From: Euleptes europaea
Lineage: Eukaryota > Chordata > Lepidosauria > Squamata > Sphaerodactylidae
DNA length: 64,000 bases
Reading direction: 5' to 3'
Assembly: GCF_029931775.1 (NCBI RefSeq)
Contig: NC_079318.1
Location: 29,092,159-29,156,158, forward strand
Part shown: piece by piece, positions 9,500 through 24,400 of the stretch
Position numbering within the stretch: position 1 is the stretch's first letter
Layout of the letters: every line of letters starts with the position of its first letter
Made by a program: the position numbers and the translations under genes
Notes under the pieces: generated by a model
What the model was told of the DNA's origin: nothing
What the model saw: the letters and a program-made list of their open reading frames with translations, nothing else
Database searches by the model: none

Positions 9500-12400
9500 C
9501 TGAAAAGAAAGGAAAATGACAGTGACAATCCAATCCACCACTTTCTTACAATATATTCAGGATGCTCCAAGGAATCGGTGTCAGCTCCTATTGAATACGC
9601 TCAGACACAGTTGATCCATTTTGTAAAGTTCAAAAACCACAATGAAACTACTTTGGAGTTGCAAATAATCCATCTTTTTAATACATTTAGAAGAAGAGTT
9701 GTTTTTTATACCCTGCTTTTCTCTACCTTTAAGAAGTCTCAAAAAGGTAAGGTAAAGGTAGTCCCCTGTGCAAGCACCGGGTCATTCCTGACCCATGGGA
9801 TGACATCACATCCTGAACGTTTACTAGGCAGACTTTGTTTATGGGGTGGTTTGCCATTGCCTTCCCTTTACCCCCAGCAAGCTGGGTACTCATTTTACCA
9901 ACCTCGGAAGGATGGAAGGCTGAGTCAACCTGGAGCCGGCTACCTGAAACCAACTTCCGTTGGGATCGAATTCAGGTCGTGAGCAGAGCTTGGACTGCAG
10001 TCTCAAACAGGCTTACAATTGCCTTCCTTTCCTCTCCCCACAACAGACACCTTGTGAGGTAGGTGGGGCTGAGGGTTCTGAGAGAACTGTGACTAGGCCA
10101 AGGTCACCCAGCACGCTTCATGTGTAGGAGTGGGGAAACCAACCCGGTTCACCAGATCAGAGTCCGCGGCTCACATGGAGGAGAGGGGAATCAAACCCAG
10201 TTCTCCAGATTAGAGTCCACTGCTCTTAACGGCTCTTAATTTGGGTTTAGGGCTGTACTGCATTTTGACTTACAAAGATTTCGGGGGCAAAAGGGTAGGG
10301 TAATAGCATGAAATGTCCCATCTTCACTTCAAAAATACTTTTATCACATTTGTTTATGGCTTTCTGCCTCCATTTGTTTCTGCTGTTCTGCCAGTGCCCT
10401 TAAACAAAAAACTGGGGCTTCTTCTCCAGTGTGATCCCAGCCAATACAGACTACGCTGTGACTGTGATGTGATCGCTTAGCCTATCAGATTTGACCGCAT
10501 GGTGACGCTACTGAATACAAACAGAGCCATTTTACTGCTCCCACTCTGAATCAGGTCATGTCATGACCTGAAAAATCTGCCTCCCAACCAAGCACCCCTA
10601 TCTTTTTTTAAACAAAACCCATTGCATCCAGCCTGATGAAAAATTCTGGTGGCCTGAAAGCCTCTACAAGGTTTTATGTCAATTTGGTTGGTCTTAATAA
10701 AAGGTATCACACAGATTTTGTTCTTGTTTGGGGATTCTGTGTGGACCAATATGACTATTTATAACTTCTGTGTTGCTCAGTGAAACACCTTATTCACAGG
10801 GGAAAGGAAATAGGATCCAAAGGGAAAAGGAAATGGTTAAAAATTGCCTCCCTTCCCCACCTTCTGTCAGTAGAAATTACTGGTGGGATTCAACCCAAGG
10901 ATTCCAGGAGCGCCTTACCTAGCCAGTTAAGATTCCCCAGCGCCACACCTATTGCCAGTTTCTCATCTCATCCCCAATGGAATCCTGCAGATGATTGATA
11001 CTAGACCCCACCAGCGTGAGAGTTTAACCCTGGAGTCTACTTAAATTCCTCTTCTTCCATAGAAGAAAGAGTTACGAACTGGAAGTGTTCTCCTCTATGA
11101 CTGGACCTGTATTTTGAGCGGAAGAGAAGGTAGCCTCGTCTGCCTGCTTTCCTACCACTAAACAATATCATGTCAGCCGAGATAACAGACTGAATTAGAT
11201 ATGAACCTTGCAATGTGTGCTAATGTGCCGTTTGAGGAATCCTTACCTTTCTGCTCATGAAGATGTAGATAACTGGGTTATATGCAGTGCTTGATTTGGC
11301 AAAGAAAGAAGGGACGATAGCCACTGTGGGAGTTATCAGGTGACCATACCCATAGGCCATCAGAAGAGAGACCACTGCATATGGCATCCAACAAATGAAA
11401 AAGGTGACTATCATTAAAAAGCACATTTTGGCTACTTTCTTTTCATATCTTAGGATTTTGATCACTTGGACAGTCTGTAAATCTTCAACACGACGAAGCT
11501 GAAAATAGAAAAAAACGAGTCTGAAAAGACACTTATTTTAACAAGCAAAACATTCAGATCCCTATCCTTGAGATAAGAACATAAGAACATAAGAAAGGCC
11601 CTGCTGGATCAGACCAAGGCCCATCAAGTCCAGCAGTCTGTTCACACAGTGGCCAACTAGTGCCTCTAGGAAGCCACTAACAAGACGAGTGCAGCAGCAC
11701 CATCCTGCCTGTGTTCCACCGCACCCAAAATAATAGGCATGCTCCTCTGATACTAGAGTGAATAGGTACCGTATGCAGCATGACTAATATCCATTCTAAC
11801 TAACAGCCATGAATACCCCTCTCCTCCATGAATATGTCCACTCCCCTCTTAAAGCCCTCCAAGCTGGCAGCCATCACCACATCCTGGGGCAGGAAGTTCC
11901 ACAATTTAACTATGCGTTGTGAGAAAAAATACTTCTTTTTATCTGTTTTGAATCTCTCACCCTCCAGCTTTAGAAGACCCCATGTTCTAGTATTATGGGA
12001 GAGGGAGAAAAACTTCTCCCTGTCCACTCTCTCCAAACCATGCATAATTTTATAGACCTCTATCATGTCTCCCCTCAGCCACCGTCTTTCCAAGCTAAAC
12101 AGCCCTAAGCGTCTTAACCGCTCCCCATAGGACAGTTGCTCTAGTCCCCTAATCATTTTGGTTGCTCTTTTCTGCACCTTCTCAAGCTCTGTAATATCCT
12201 TTTTTAGGTGTGGTGACCAGAACTGTACACAGTATTCCAAGTGTGGTCTCACCATAGATTTGTACAAGGGCAGTATGATATCAGCAGTTTTATTCTCTAT
12301 TCCTCGTGTAATTATAGCCAGCATGGAATTTGCCTTTTTACAACAGCCACACACTGGGTTGACATCTTCATTGAGCTATCCACTACCACCCCAAGATCCC

Positions 12401-15400
12401 TTTCTTGGTCTGTAGCTGCCAGCACAGATCCCATCAGTGTATATGTGAAGTCGGGATTTTTTGTCCCAATATGCATCACTTTACACTTACTCACATTGAA
12501 TCTCATTTGCCATTTTAATGCCCATCCTTCCAGTATGCAGAGATCCTTCTGGAGCTCTTCACAGTCCGATTTTAACCACCCTAAATAATTTGGTGTCATC
12601 TGCAAACTTGGCTACTTCACTGTTTAACCCCAACTCCAGGTCATTGATGAACAGGCTGAAAAGCACCGGTCCCAACACAGATCCCTGAGGCACCCCACTG
12701 CTTATATCCCGCCATTGTGAGAACTGACCATTGATTCCTACTCTCTGCTTCCTATTTTTCAGCCAGCTCTCAATCCATAAGAGGACTTGTCCTCTTATCC
12801 CGTGACTATGAAGTTTGCTTAGCAGTCTTTGGTGGGGGACTTTGTCAAAAGCTTTTTGGAAATCCAAATACACAATATCCACAGGCTCATTCCTGTCCAC
12901 ATGCTTATTGACACTTTCAAAAAACTCTAATAAGTTAGTGAGACAGGACCTACCCTTACAGAAGCCATGTTGGGTTTTGCCCAGCAGACCTTGCCCTTCT
13001 ATATGCTTGACAATTCTATCTTTAATAATGCTTTCCACTAATTTACCCGGAACAGACATTAAGCTAACTAGCCTGTAATTTCCTGGGTCCCCCCTGGAAC
13101 CTTTTTTATAAATGGGTGTTACATTGGCCATTCTCCAGTCCTCTGGTACAGAGGCTGATCGAAGGGACATATTACATATCTTTGTTAGAAGTTCAGCAAT
13201 TTCCCATTTGAGTTCTTGAAGAACTCTAGGATGAATACCGTCTGGTCCCTGTGACTTGTTAGTTTGCAGTTTGTCTAGACGTTCTAGGACTTCCTGCCTT
13301 GTTACCACTATTTGCCTCAGTTCCTCATTTTCCCCTCTCCAAAATCTCTGTTCAGAAGGAATCTGCCCTGTATCTTCAACAGTGAAGACAGATGAGAGTA
13401 AGAACACTAAATTCACCATTTAATTCTGCTCTCACATGGAGCAGTCACTGAAATATTTCTTGGAGAATACTGTCGGAAACTGCAAGATATGCAAACACCT
13501 AGGCAAATCCTCTTATCTGCAGTGGTAATTTTGAAATTTGTTCAAGAGGAGGACCATTTTGGTTCACCTTTTAGAAATCCATGCCGCATTCACTCATTTC
13601 AGCTCTTCAGTGAAAAGCCATTGCTGTAATCAACTCACCATCCGTATTGCATAGAGAATATGTCCGTAGCAGTAGGCCATGATCACAACCGGAGCCACCA
13701 AGCAACCAAGAAAGAAAAAGAGAACAAAGGAAGCGTCGTTGGGCTCTTTTGACCCCCAGTCCACTGAGCAACCTAAACCGTGTATCTCTAGTGTATAGTG
13801 GTTCCAGCCCAAGAGAGGAGCTCCTGTCCAAACTAATGAATAGAGCCAGATGTAAGTGATAGCCCGCCAGGACCATGAGAAGTCAATCACTCTTGCATGC
13901 ACTAGTCGGATGTAACGTTCGTAGGCCAGGACAGTGAGGGTCATGACGGAAACAATTCCTGTACAGAGACATAAAAGAAAGCATGTCTTGGTCAATAAGT
14001 CTGACTTATGTTTTACTTCTTTTGTTTCTGCCATTTGCATCGTTCCTCTGTAGTTTATTGTGTTAGACCCATGATGAGACCAAGAAACATTAGGCTGGTT
14101 CGTTGAATAAGCCAACATTTCTGGCTCGCGTACACGGTTAACGATACCATATCACTACTAATGGTTGTTAGCAAGGGGCAGCGACTGCTTGTAGTCAACC
14201 AACATCGCCTCCAAACGTTGATTGGCAGGAATTTTTAATGCAAACACTACACAATCACTGGCAAGCGCCATCATGGTGAAACATACTCTGCTACACAGAG
14301 AAAAACTACCAAAAGACGAATCAGTGCAATTTTAAGGACAATGTCAAAAGAACACAAACACTGTAAGAGTCCTGGTGGACTCTGCATAAGAATCTGCATT
14401 AGGCAAAGTTATCCGAACTTAGCCATTTACTGATTCTTTGAATATAGAACTTATTTGACTAGATGACCCTGGGGGTCCCTTCCAACCCTATGTTTGTATG
14501 ATATCCAATTACACAACATGAGAGAGAAGTCTGCAAATCTCATCAATGTTATTTAAAGCGACTCAGGCTGTTTTTCACCTTACTTCTCTGCTCATACAGA
14601 GTTTACTCAGCCAGGCTATTCTGTGCTGCTTTATTTGCCAAAATTCTGCTTAAACAGCAAGCCAACTTTATTATATGAAGATTTGTAATACCTTACAGAT
14701 GCAGCATCAAAAGAAATCGCAGGTTAACTGAGCAATGTGGTTTCCCCTTGTATCTTAAAATGGCCTAACAGCAAGAGCCTATCCTTGACTTACAGTATGC
14801 CTGCTAGGCAGAACAGGACTGTTCCTAGATCCCCCTACACTGGCAAAGCAGAATGCTATACTAGGAAGAAGAAAAAATGCTGGCATAGCGATAGCCTTAC
14901 ACTGGCAGGTTTTCATCAACACACGGCGCAAATCTAGCTGGAGTTAGGGGAAGAGTTAAATTAGTGGGAATCCAATGGTGGTTGAGAGGTTGGTTGTACT
15001 CCTGATAGTGGCATAACAGTACGGCATCAAAAACTTTAAAGGCTTCCATAGAAGTCAATGGAGAACACCAGAACTGCTCCCCAGAGGTAATCCCACAGAG
15101 GAGAAGATTCCAATTATTCTGCAGCATATCACTAGGAGCAGGGGACACAGCTAAGAAACGAAGATCTTCTCTACTGAGGTTAGGACCGTGAGACTAGATC
15201 AGTCTGACCCCATCCTCAGAATTATGAGCATGCAACCGGGAATCTTGTACAGAGTTCCCCATCACCAAATAGCACACCTGGCAGCCAGGGAAAACATCAC
15301 CGATGAAGGGAAGATTAATAACAGGTATCCTGGTTCAGGGATCCAGACACTAACGCCCAACTCCGTCACTGCAACTAGAGCTGTCAACTGTAAGGACGAG

Positions 15401-18400
15401 GCATACCAAGAAATTTGTATGGATTCAAAAACATCCACGGCCAAAGGGAACCCCACCCATTCCCCCTTTTTATTAAAGGTATGTGTTGGCTTACCCCTCA
15501 CATACATACAGTCATGTATCACCATCCAAATGTTTCCCCTGGTCCCACATCACAACATACTCAGAAACATGAAACTGCCCTTGAGTTCAAATGACTAGCA
15601 GATGCATGGAAGAGCATGCAGCCTATTCTGGAAAACATGTTGCTTTCTTCTTAGTGCAGTGATTCCCAACGTGCACATACTGCCTTGCTGGGTGGGGGGA
15701 GACGGGATTACCTGGGGGTGCTAAAAGGTAAGGGGGCAGCAGGGGGGGCTGGAGGTGGGTTCCATTGTCCACACTGTTCACCTATTTACAACTGACCAGG
15801 CTATGGCACCATGCTGGCACTCCAAGTTCCCATTTAGAATTTTATTCTGAATAATGCTTTTTTAATAGGGTAGGGGGCACCTGGATGGAACCAAGGGGGG
15901 CAGTGGCCCAAAAAAGTTTGAGAACCACTGCCTTAAGAGTATTCTCATTTTATTGAAGGATGTACAACGCACAGAAATCACCGCAAGCATCTATTCTTAA
16001 TGCTCCACAGCCTTCGAAGGCTTAGGGAAGCAGGAGCTAAATATATCCCGGTCTTAAGTAAACACTGTTCTGTGGGCTTCAGGGAAAGCTAAGCCCCATT
16101 GAACGCTATAAATCAAAAGCTACCAACTTCTATAACTCTTCCCATTGTTCTCTCATACTATTAATCTTCTCTTTCAATGCAAGGGCACGTACCTATGTTG
16201 TGTACTGATCCAAAAGGCATCCAGAAACCAGTTTCTGCAGGGAACCCATTGTAATACTACCCGGCATATCATGGGCGAACAGGACTGCTACCATTCTCTA
16301 TCTTTCTTCCTAAAAGCAGAAATCTTTATACTATGATTGTTAACTGTAATACGCTTCACCCTAAAGTGGAATCAGCAAGCTATTTATAGCGTACAGTGAC
16401 TTGGTAGTACAAATCATTACCAGAGATTCACTTCCTGCAGATAGCTCAGATTGCACAAAAGCCCTTGCTTATAAGGATCGGAAAGGTTTTATCAGTTAGA
16501 TGTACCTTCTGATGAATGGTTCTTTTTCCTGCCAAAGCAAATAGGTATGGTCTATATTTTAAGATGTAGCTGACTATCCTCAGTGTTTGTCATCACCTGA
16601 TATACAACCTGCCCGCTTGTTTTCAAAGATGTCCTTATCCATAACAGTTTCTTTACTTCCATCGTATCATTAATGTCTCGACATTAACCACTGAACAAAC
16701 GAACACATGAAGCCGACTTATACTGACACACATCTTTCGTCCATCAAGACCAGTATTGTCTACTCAGACTGGCTGCAGCTCTTCAGAGGTCTTTCACATT
16801 ACCTACTACTGATCCCATTAACTGGAGACACTGGGGACTGAACCTGGGACCTTCTACATACTAAACAGATGCTCCACCACTGAGCCACAGCCCCTCACCT
16901 AGTTCTGCTTTACTGTGTGGAACTGCTTAGGAACTGCCCGCTATCCAAGTAATCTTTGCTGCCTCTTTCTTATGTATAGCCTAACACCCCTCTTCAACCT
17001 ACTGCTCTCCCCAATACTGATCTTCCCTCATTTTCAGTGTCTTCCTGATATCCCTCTTCATACCACTGAAAATGTCCGTGTCATCATTTCATGAAGCAGA
17101 TTATCGGGTTAGATTTATGTTGTTTGGTTTTCTGGGATTGGTTTTCTGGCATTGCCTGGTCTCTCATCCTTTTTCCATCCCATCACGAAATGCTCCTGGG
17201 GGATAGGAGACCCTGATGAATGACATGAGGGAAGTTTGCAGTAGCACTCTGTGGAACTTGCCAACTAGTTGGATACAACCCATAGTGTTATAATTTTATT
17301 TGTTGATGTAAATATTTACATCCCACCTTTCCTTGTGGTGCAAAGCAAATTACCAATTATAATTTTAAAACGTCATACTTTAAAACCAACACCCTCCTCC
17401 AATAATCCTCCAAAAGAACAAATAAAAACGGCCTTGCAGCACCTTCTAAGAAAGCCTAAAGATGGTGTCTTTTTCTCACAGTAGGAACTACAGTGGCGAA
17501 GGCATGGGCTCTGGCTGATGCCAGGTGGGATACCTTAAAGGGGGGAAGAAGCAGTAGGTAGCAGCCTGAGGATGGCAGCTGGTGCACTGGAATATAAGGA
17601 AGGAGATGGCTCTTTAGATATGTAGCTGCTAGGATGTGTTCAATGTGACTTGCATACTTCCCTGGGGTGGGGCCACGGCTCACTGGTAGAACATCTGATT
17701 TGCATGAAAAGGTCCCCAGTTCAATCTCCAGTATCTCCAGTTAAAAAGATCAGGTGGGAGGTGATGTGAAAGGCCTCTGCTTGAGACCCTGGAAAGCCTC
17801 TGCCAGTGAGAGCAGACAATGCTGACCTTGATAGACCAAAGGTATGACTCAGTCTTCATGTGTTCTTATGCTCACACACACACACAATCAAGCCATTCTG
17901 AATTTAATTGCCTCTCCACGTAGGCCACACTGTGCGCATGATCCAGAGGGGAGCATTTCAAAATGTGATTCTCCACCTAAAGACTGCAGTCCATTCTAGC
18001 ACCTCAGGTCTCTGCCGCTTCATTCCCTTGTGCTTGTGAACCTGGCAAGTTGCATTTTTCAAAGGAATGTTCAGTTATGCCTATTTAGGATCATGCCTAA
18101 AGGACAAGCCACAGAAGTAGTGCCACAGATAGAATGTATGAATCCTCCAACGGATGTCATATTTTTCAGTTAAGTCACTTCAAGGATTTGGCAGTGTGTC
18201 ACTGAGAGTAAAAGTCTCTTGTGAGTCTCTATTGCTTGGGCTGATCCATTTCAGGCAGAAAGGGGGATTTTGAATATCTGAAGTGTACCATACAAATACT
18301 AGCAAGCAATACATGAGAAGGAATGTATGCTGGTTTTCTTCAGCTCTGAGTAATCAAGCATACAGAAACCAAGTGACATACATGCAAGTGTGATTTAGTG

Positions 18401-21400
18401 ATGCACACACAAACAGAGGGAGCCAGGAGATGGTAGTGTTTGCATTTCAGGGCTGGGATGTCTGTTACTTTAAATGATCTCTTTGTGTCGGTGCCTTCTG
18501 GCAAAAATACAGGCTTTAGAATGCCAAGTGAACATGTAAAACCATTCTGTTTGTTCCCGATGGGCACGAACCTGGTTAATGGTCAAGTTGGCATGTTTCC
18601 TCCTTCCTTCTCTCTCCCAGTACATGGGGACGGAAGACAGAAGTCTTCAGCTAATTCCAATCAGTTGTGATGTCTGAGTGCTAGCACCTGGATAATCTCC
18701 CCCATGAACTGGGATTCGAAATCAGGATGGTTTGGAGGAAATTGTCCAGGTGTCTACAAATGGATGTCACAACTAAATGAAGACTTCCGTTTTTAATCGC
18801 TACACATCACATCGGGGGTGGGAGGGAGAGCACACAAATATGACCATTAATAAGGGTCATGTCAATCAAACACAAACCTTTATTGGCATAATTACGATGC
18901 CATAATCATAAATCCATACAAAATACACTTAAAGCATAATATAGATTGGATAGATACAATAAAATTCCATATAAACTAAAATATTATAAAATATACTAGT
19001 TAAAAGCAGTTTTAATCTTAAGCACTTCTGCGAGATCAAGAATAAAGAGAAATGACTGACTGGGATAGCAAGAAACATTGCTCTTTCTCTTACATATCTT
19101 TGTTTTTAAAAAATGGAAATAAAGGGTGTACAATGGTAAAGAAACAAGTTTAGCAGGCAACTCATTATTATCTGTCTCTGAGAATGGCAGGGAGGAGATG
19201 GAACAATTTTCCCACCGTTCGTTCTCAATACTCTCATGTGAAAAAAAGTTCTACTTAACTTTATCTCTCAAGTGATCTGCTTCTGTGTATAATTCAGATT
19301 TCAACTTTAAGGGAAGAACATTTTTGTATACTATTTTGTATTTCAGCTCACTTACAATATCCATCCACTGGGGTTTCCTTACAATTCATTCAGAATTATT
19401 TAGAAAACCAGATGTTTTTTTTTTCTTTGCATCATCACACATGAAAATTGTGAATGGCTGTGATATTTTAAAATGCAACTAGGTTGAGAAACAAGAAATG
19501 TTAATGAAACAGGACAGAGGATTATCAGTTATTAGGGAAATGTGGAGGAAATGAGGGGATAAAAGATGAAGTTGGAAAGAATCTTGCAAATTAGCCCCCT
19601 CACCTCCGGTTACTAATTATTGATGAAGCATCATCAGGATACAGTGTTCATAAGAAAAAGGCCCTGAGAGCTTATAATTTACAGTGGATACATGGGAAAA
19701 CAACAAAGGAAGAAAGCCTACTAGGGGTAGGGGGATGGATGTGGCCAAATGCTTTTAGATGCGCTTTGGGAGCTCACTAGGGGGGAAAGTGGGGTCGAAA
19801 ACGTAATTACATTTAAGGATATAAATTAAGGGGTTATGCCAAAGGCCTTGTGCAAAATGTAGGTGTTTGAGGAGCAATTTGGAGGACAAGACAGGGATTA
19901 ACTGTAAAGTTGGAGTCACACAGAGAAATTATGTACAATGCTTGCAATGAAGATGGATGGGGCTCTAACTGAAATAGGAACTGTGGGGGTTACCGCATTA
20001 TGTATTCCCAGTGATGTATTAAGAGTTTGAAAATGTTATAAAAAATACTGTTCGCACTTTCTATGTATTCCCACCGAAGTATTAAGAGTTTGAAACTGTT
20101 ATAAAAAATTCTGTTCGCACTTTGTTTGGCCCCTTTAGCTGTGAAGACGTCTTCCAACCATTTTTTAGCCGTGGCATCCAAAAACCCTTTTAAAGTGATG
20201 TTTTTTATAACATTTTTAAACTCTTAATACATCGCTGGGAATATATAATGCGGTAACCCCCTGTGGCTGACAATGCATAACAATGATGGATACATGAGGA
20301 TGCAAGAAAAAAGATATTCTGAGGCTCCAGCTAAGAAAGGAAAACAGACTGAAGACACAGATGACAGTGGGGGTTACCGCACTTTGTATTCCCAGCGATG
20401 TATTAAGAGTTTGACAATGTTATAAAAAACATCGCTTTAAAAGGGTTTTTGGATACCACGGCTAATAAATGGTTGGAAGACATCTTCACAGCTAAAGGGG
20501 CCAAACAAAGTGTGAACAGTATTTTTTATAACGTTTTCAAACTCTTAATACATCGGTGGGCATACATAGAAAGTGCAAACAGTATTTTTTATAACATTTT
20601 CAAACTCTTAATACATCGCTGGGAATACAAGTGCGGTAAGCCCCAGTGGTCCTGAAGAGAATCTGGCGAAGGCTGGGGACTAAGCTCAGGTGACTGATGG
20701 AGTACTGTATAATGTAGGTGAAGTGGGTATTTGTAGGTCCACTGAATGGGTAAATGGGGACATAATCCTGTGATGGCAAGATTGGCAAAGCAGAGTCAGG
20801 GAGAGTGGCAGGGTAGAAGTGACTATGGGAACATAAGAAAAGCCATGCTGGATCAGACTAAGGCCCATCAAGTCCAGCAGTCTGTTCACACAGTGGCCAA
20901 CCAGGTGCCTCTAGGAAGCCCCCAAACAAGACAGCTGCAGCAGCACCATCCTGCCCGTGTTCCACCGCACCCAAAATAATAGGCATGCTCCTCTGATACT
21001 AGAGAGAAAAGCTTCTCCCTGTCCACGCTCTCCATACCATGCATAATTTTATAGACCTCTATCATGTCTCCCCTTAACCGCTTTCTTCCCAAGCCAAACT
21101 GCTGGACAACTACACACTGGCACCCTGATCATGCTCAAGTGCAGAGCCATGCAGCAGACCATGGTGCTCATGTGCAATCGCCCTGTCAAGTTGACCAGTA
21201 TCACACAGTTCTTGCTTCAAAGACCTGTTTCCTGCTGTGGGAAGGGGAAGGAGTGAGATGAGTAAGGATAACAAGCAAGAAAAATAGCGGAACAGCAGAA
21301 GATTTGATGGGAGGCAGTGGGTAGATGATGGGCCATGAAAGTGGCACCACCATGATGAAATGGGTACAAAGCTGAATGGCAGGAGCAAGAGTAAATGCAA

Positions 21401-24400
21401 GGATAAGATGGGAATCAAAAGGGAGAAGTATGAAGTTTATGGCAGCCACTCCACCAAAGAAGGCTCCAGTCTGGCAAGCAGCAGGATAAATTCTCCTTGT
21501 ACTGCAGCTGTTGGGGGGGAAGACAGCTCAGTCTTGTCAGATCTTGGAAGCTAAGCAGGGTCAGCACTTGGATGGGAGATCCCCAAAGGCTCTGCAGAGG
21601 AAGGGAATGGCAAACCACCCCCGCTTCTCATCTCACTTGCCTTGAAAGCCCATTGCTGGAGTTGCTGTAAGTCACTTGCTACTTGACGGCACTCACATGA
21701 ACACAAAAAGCTGCCTTATACTGATGGATGGATTCTTTGGTACATCAAAGTCAGTATTGTCTACTCAGACGGGCAGCAGCTCTCCAGGGTCTCAGGTAGT
21801 GGTCCTTCACATCACCTATTTGCCTCTAGTCCCTTTAACTGGAGATGCCGGATTGAACCTCGGACCTTTTGCATGCCAAGCATATGCTCTACCACTGAGC
21901 CATGGCCCCTCCCCAGAACCTCCCGTAGGTACTGCAGCTATTGAAAGGGAAAAGAGCAAAAGCCAGAAAGATATCCAGGCAGCAGATCATGACAAAACCC
22001 TTTCTCCCAAATGTCAAATGCACGGAAACAAATGATAGTTAAATCAGTAGTGAGAAGGTGCATTCTGCACATGTTCAAGCACCCTAATTTTTCTGATGAA
22101 GAGTCATTCAGGCAGAATGGTTTACACTAAACTCGGGCTCAGAGCATACCCTGGGTAAAATGTTAATAATTGCGGGGGGGGGGGGGCTGGAAAAGGCAAT
22201 GATGACCCCTGGAAATGTGCAGCAGGAAATTACTGGATCGCCTATTTTAAGGATGAAGGACGGTCAGTGATACCAAGCGGGTCAGATGGGCCTTCATTTT
22301 CTCCATTATTGAAAAGAACATAAGAAAGGCCATGCTGGAACAGACCAAGGACCATCAAGTCCAGCAGTTTGTTCACACAGTGGCCGACCAGGTGCCTCTA
22401 GAAAGCCCCCAAACAAGACGACTGCAGCACCATACTGCCTGTGTTCCACAGCACCTAATATAATAGGCATGCTCCTCTGAGAGAACAGGTATGCATCATG
22501 ACTAGTATCCATTTTGACTAGTAGCCACGAATAGCCCTCTCCTCCATGAACATGTCCACTCCCCTCTTAAAGCCTTCCAAGTTGGCAGCCGTCACCAAAT
22601 CTTGGGACAGGGAGTTCCACAATTTATGCGTTGTGTGAAGAAATACTTCCTTTTATACATTTTGAATCTCTCACCCTCCAGTGTCAGCAGATAACCCCAT
22701 ATTCTAGTACTACGAGAAAGGGAGAAAAGCTTCTCCCTGTCCACTCTCTCCACACCATGCACAATTTTATAGACGTCTATCATTTCTCCGCCTTGTCTCC
22801 AAGCCAAACAGCCCTAAGTGTTTAAACCGCTCCTCATAGGGCAGTTGCTCTAGTCCCCTGATCATTTTACCTGCTTTTTTCTTCTGGGGGGGGGGGGTGT
22901 TGATGTGAAACCTGAGGAAACAGCAACATAGGCCATTTACGCATAGGAGGTTTTGCCTTGGATTTGCCACTCTCTACATGCACATTTCCCCCATCTAGAT
23001 TCTCAAAACTCAACAATAAGCCCCCATGCAGAGTTTTGAGCATTTGGATGGGGGAAAGTGCATCTATAGAGTGGCAAATCCAAGGCAAATGCCATTTATG
23101 CATGGGAGGTTTTGCCTTGGATTTGCCACTCTCTAGATGCACATTTCCCCCATCTAGATTCTCAAAACTCAACAATAAGCCCCCATGCAGAGTTTTGAGC
23201 ATTCGGATGGGGGAAATGAGCATCTAGAGAGCGGCAAAGCCAAGGCAAATACATGGGAGGGTCTGCCTTGGATTTGCCACTCTATAGATGCACTTTCCCC
23301 CCATCCAAATTCTCACAACTCAACAATAAGCCCCCCATGCAGAGTTTTGAGATTCGGATGGGGAAAAATGTGCATCTATAGAGTGGCAAATCCAAGGCAA
23401 ATGCGATTTATGCATGGGAGGTTTTGCCTTGGATTTGCCCCTCTGTAGATGCGCATTTTCCCCATCTGAATGCTCAAAACTCTGCATGGGGGGGCTTACT
23501 GTTGAGTTGTGAGAATTGGGATGGGGGGAAAGTGCATCGATAGAGTGGCAAATCCAAGGCAAATGCCATTTATGCACGGGAGGTTTTGCCTTGGATTTGC
23601 CACTCTGTAGATGCACTCCCCCCCTGTTCAAATTCTCACAACTCAACCATAAGCCCCCCCCCCCCCCGTGCAGAGTTTTGAGCATTCGGATGGGGAAAAC
23701 GCGCATCTACAGAGCGGCAAACCCAAGGCAAAACCTCCCATGCATAAATGGCATCTGCCTTGGATTTGCTACTCTATAGATGCACTTTCCCCCCATGAAA
23801 TATTCTCACAACTCAACAATAAGCCCCCAATGCAGAGTTTTGAGCATTCGGATGGGAAAAACGCGCATCTACAGAGCGGCAAACCCAAGGCAAAACCTCC
23901 CATGCATAAATGGCATCTGCCTTGGATTTGCCCCTCTGTAGATGCGCATTTCCCCCATCCGAATGCTGAAAACTCTGCACGGGGGGGCTTATGGTTGAGT
24001 TGTGAGAATTCGGATGGGGGGAAACGCGCATCTACAGAGGGGCAAACCCAAGGCAAAACCTCCCGTGCATCAACGGCCCCGCTCTGCGACGGGAGGCCGG
24101 CCCCGCGCGAGCCCCAGCCGCCGCCGCCGCCGGGAGGCCCCGCCAAGGCCGGCGCTGCCCCTGCCCCGAGGCCCCCCCGCCGCCCCGCCGCGCCCTTACC
24201 GAAGAGGCTGTGGCTGCCGCCGTCCCAGGCGCAGGCGGCGCCGTCCCGCGCCCCGCGGCGGCGGAGGCAGGCGAGGAAGGGGAAGGCGGCGCCCCAGAGC
24301 GAGACGAGCAGGTCGCTGAGGCTGAGGTTGGCCAGCAAGAGGGTGGTGGGCGAGCGCAGCCGCTGGAAGCGCCCGTAGAGCACCAGCACCAGCAGGTTGT

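Noticed and set aside
15188-15598. 136-codon frame inside OPN3 intron 1
   Set aside because: No recognisable domain, and an antisense frame of similar length overlaps it.
21524-21692. Possible 5S rRNA gene
   Set aside because: Only the 5S-like head region is present, followed by a SINE body and tail.
22929-24078. Regular repeat spacing resembling a CRISPR array
   Set aside because: Units are themselves long palindromes with similar loops, not short repeats separating unique spacers, and the host is a vertebrate.
23668-24378. 236-codon plus-strand frame over OPN3 exon 1
   Set aside because: Antisense to OPN3 exon 1 and built from palindrome repeats.
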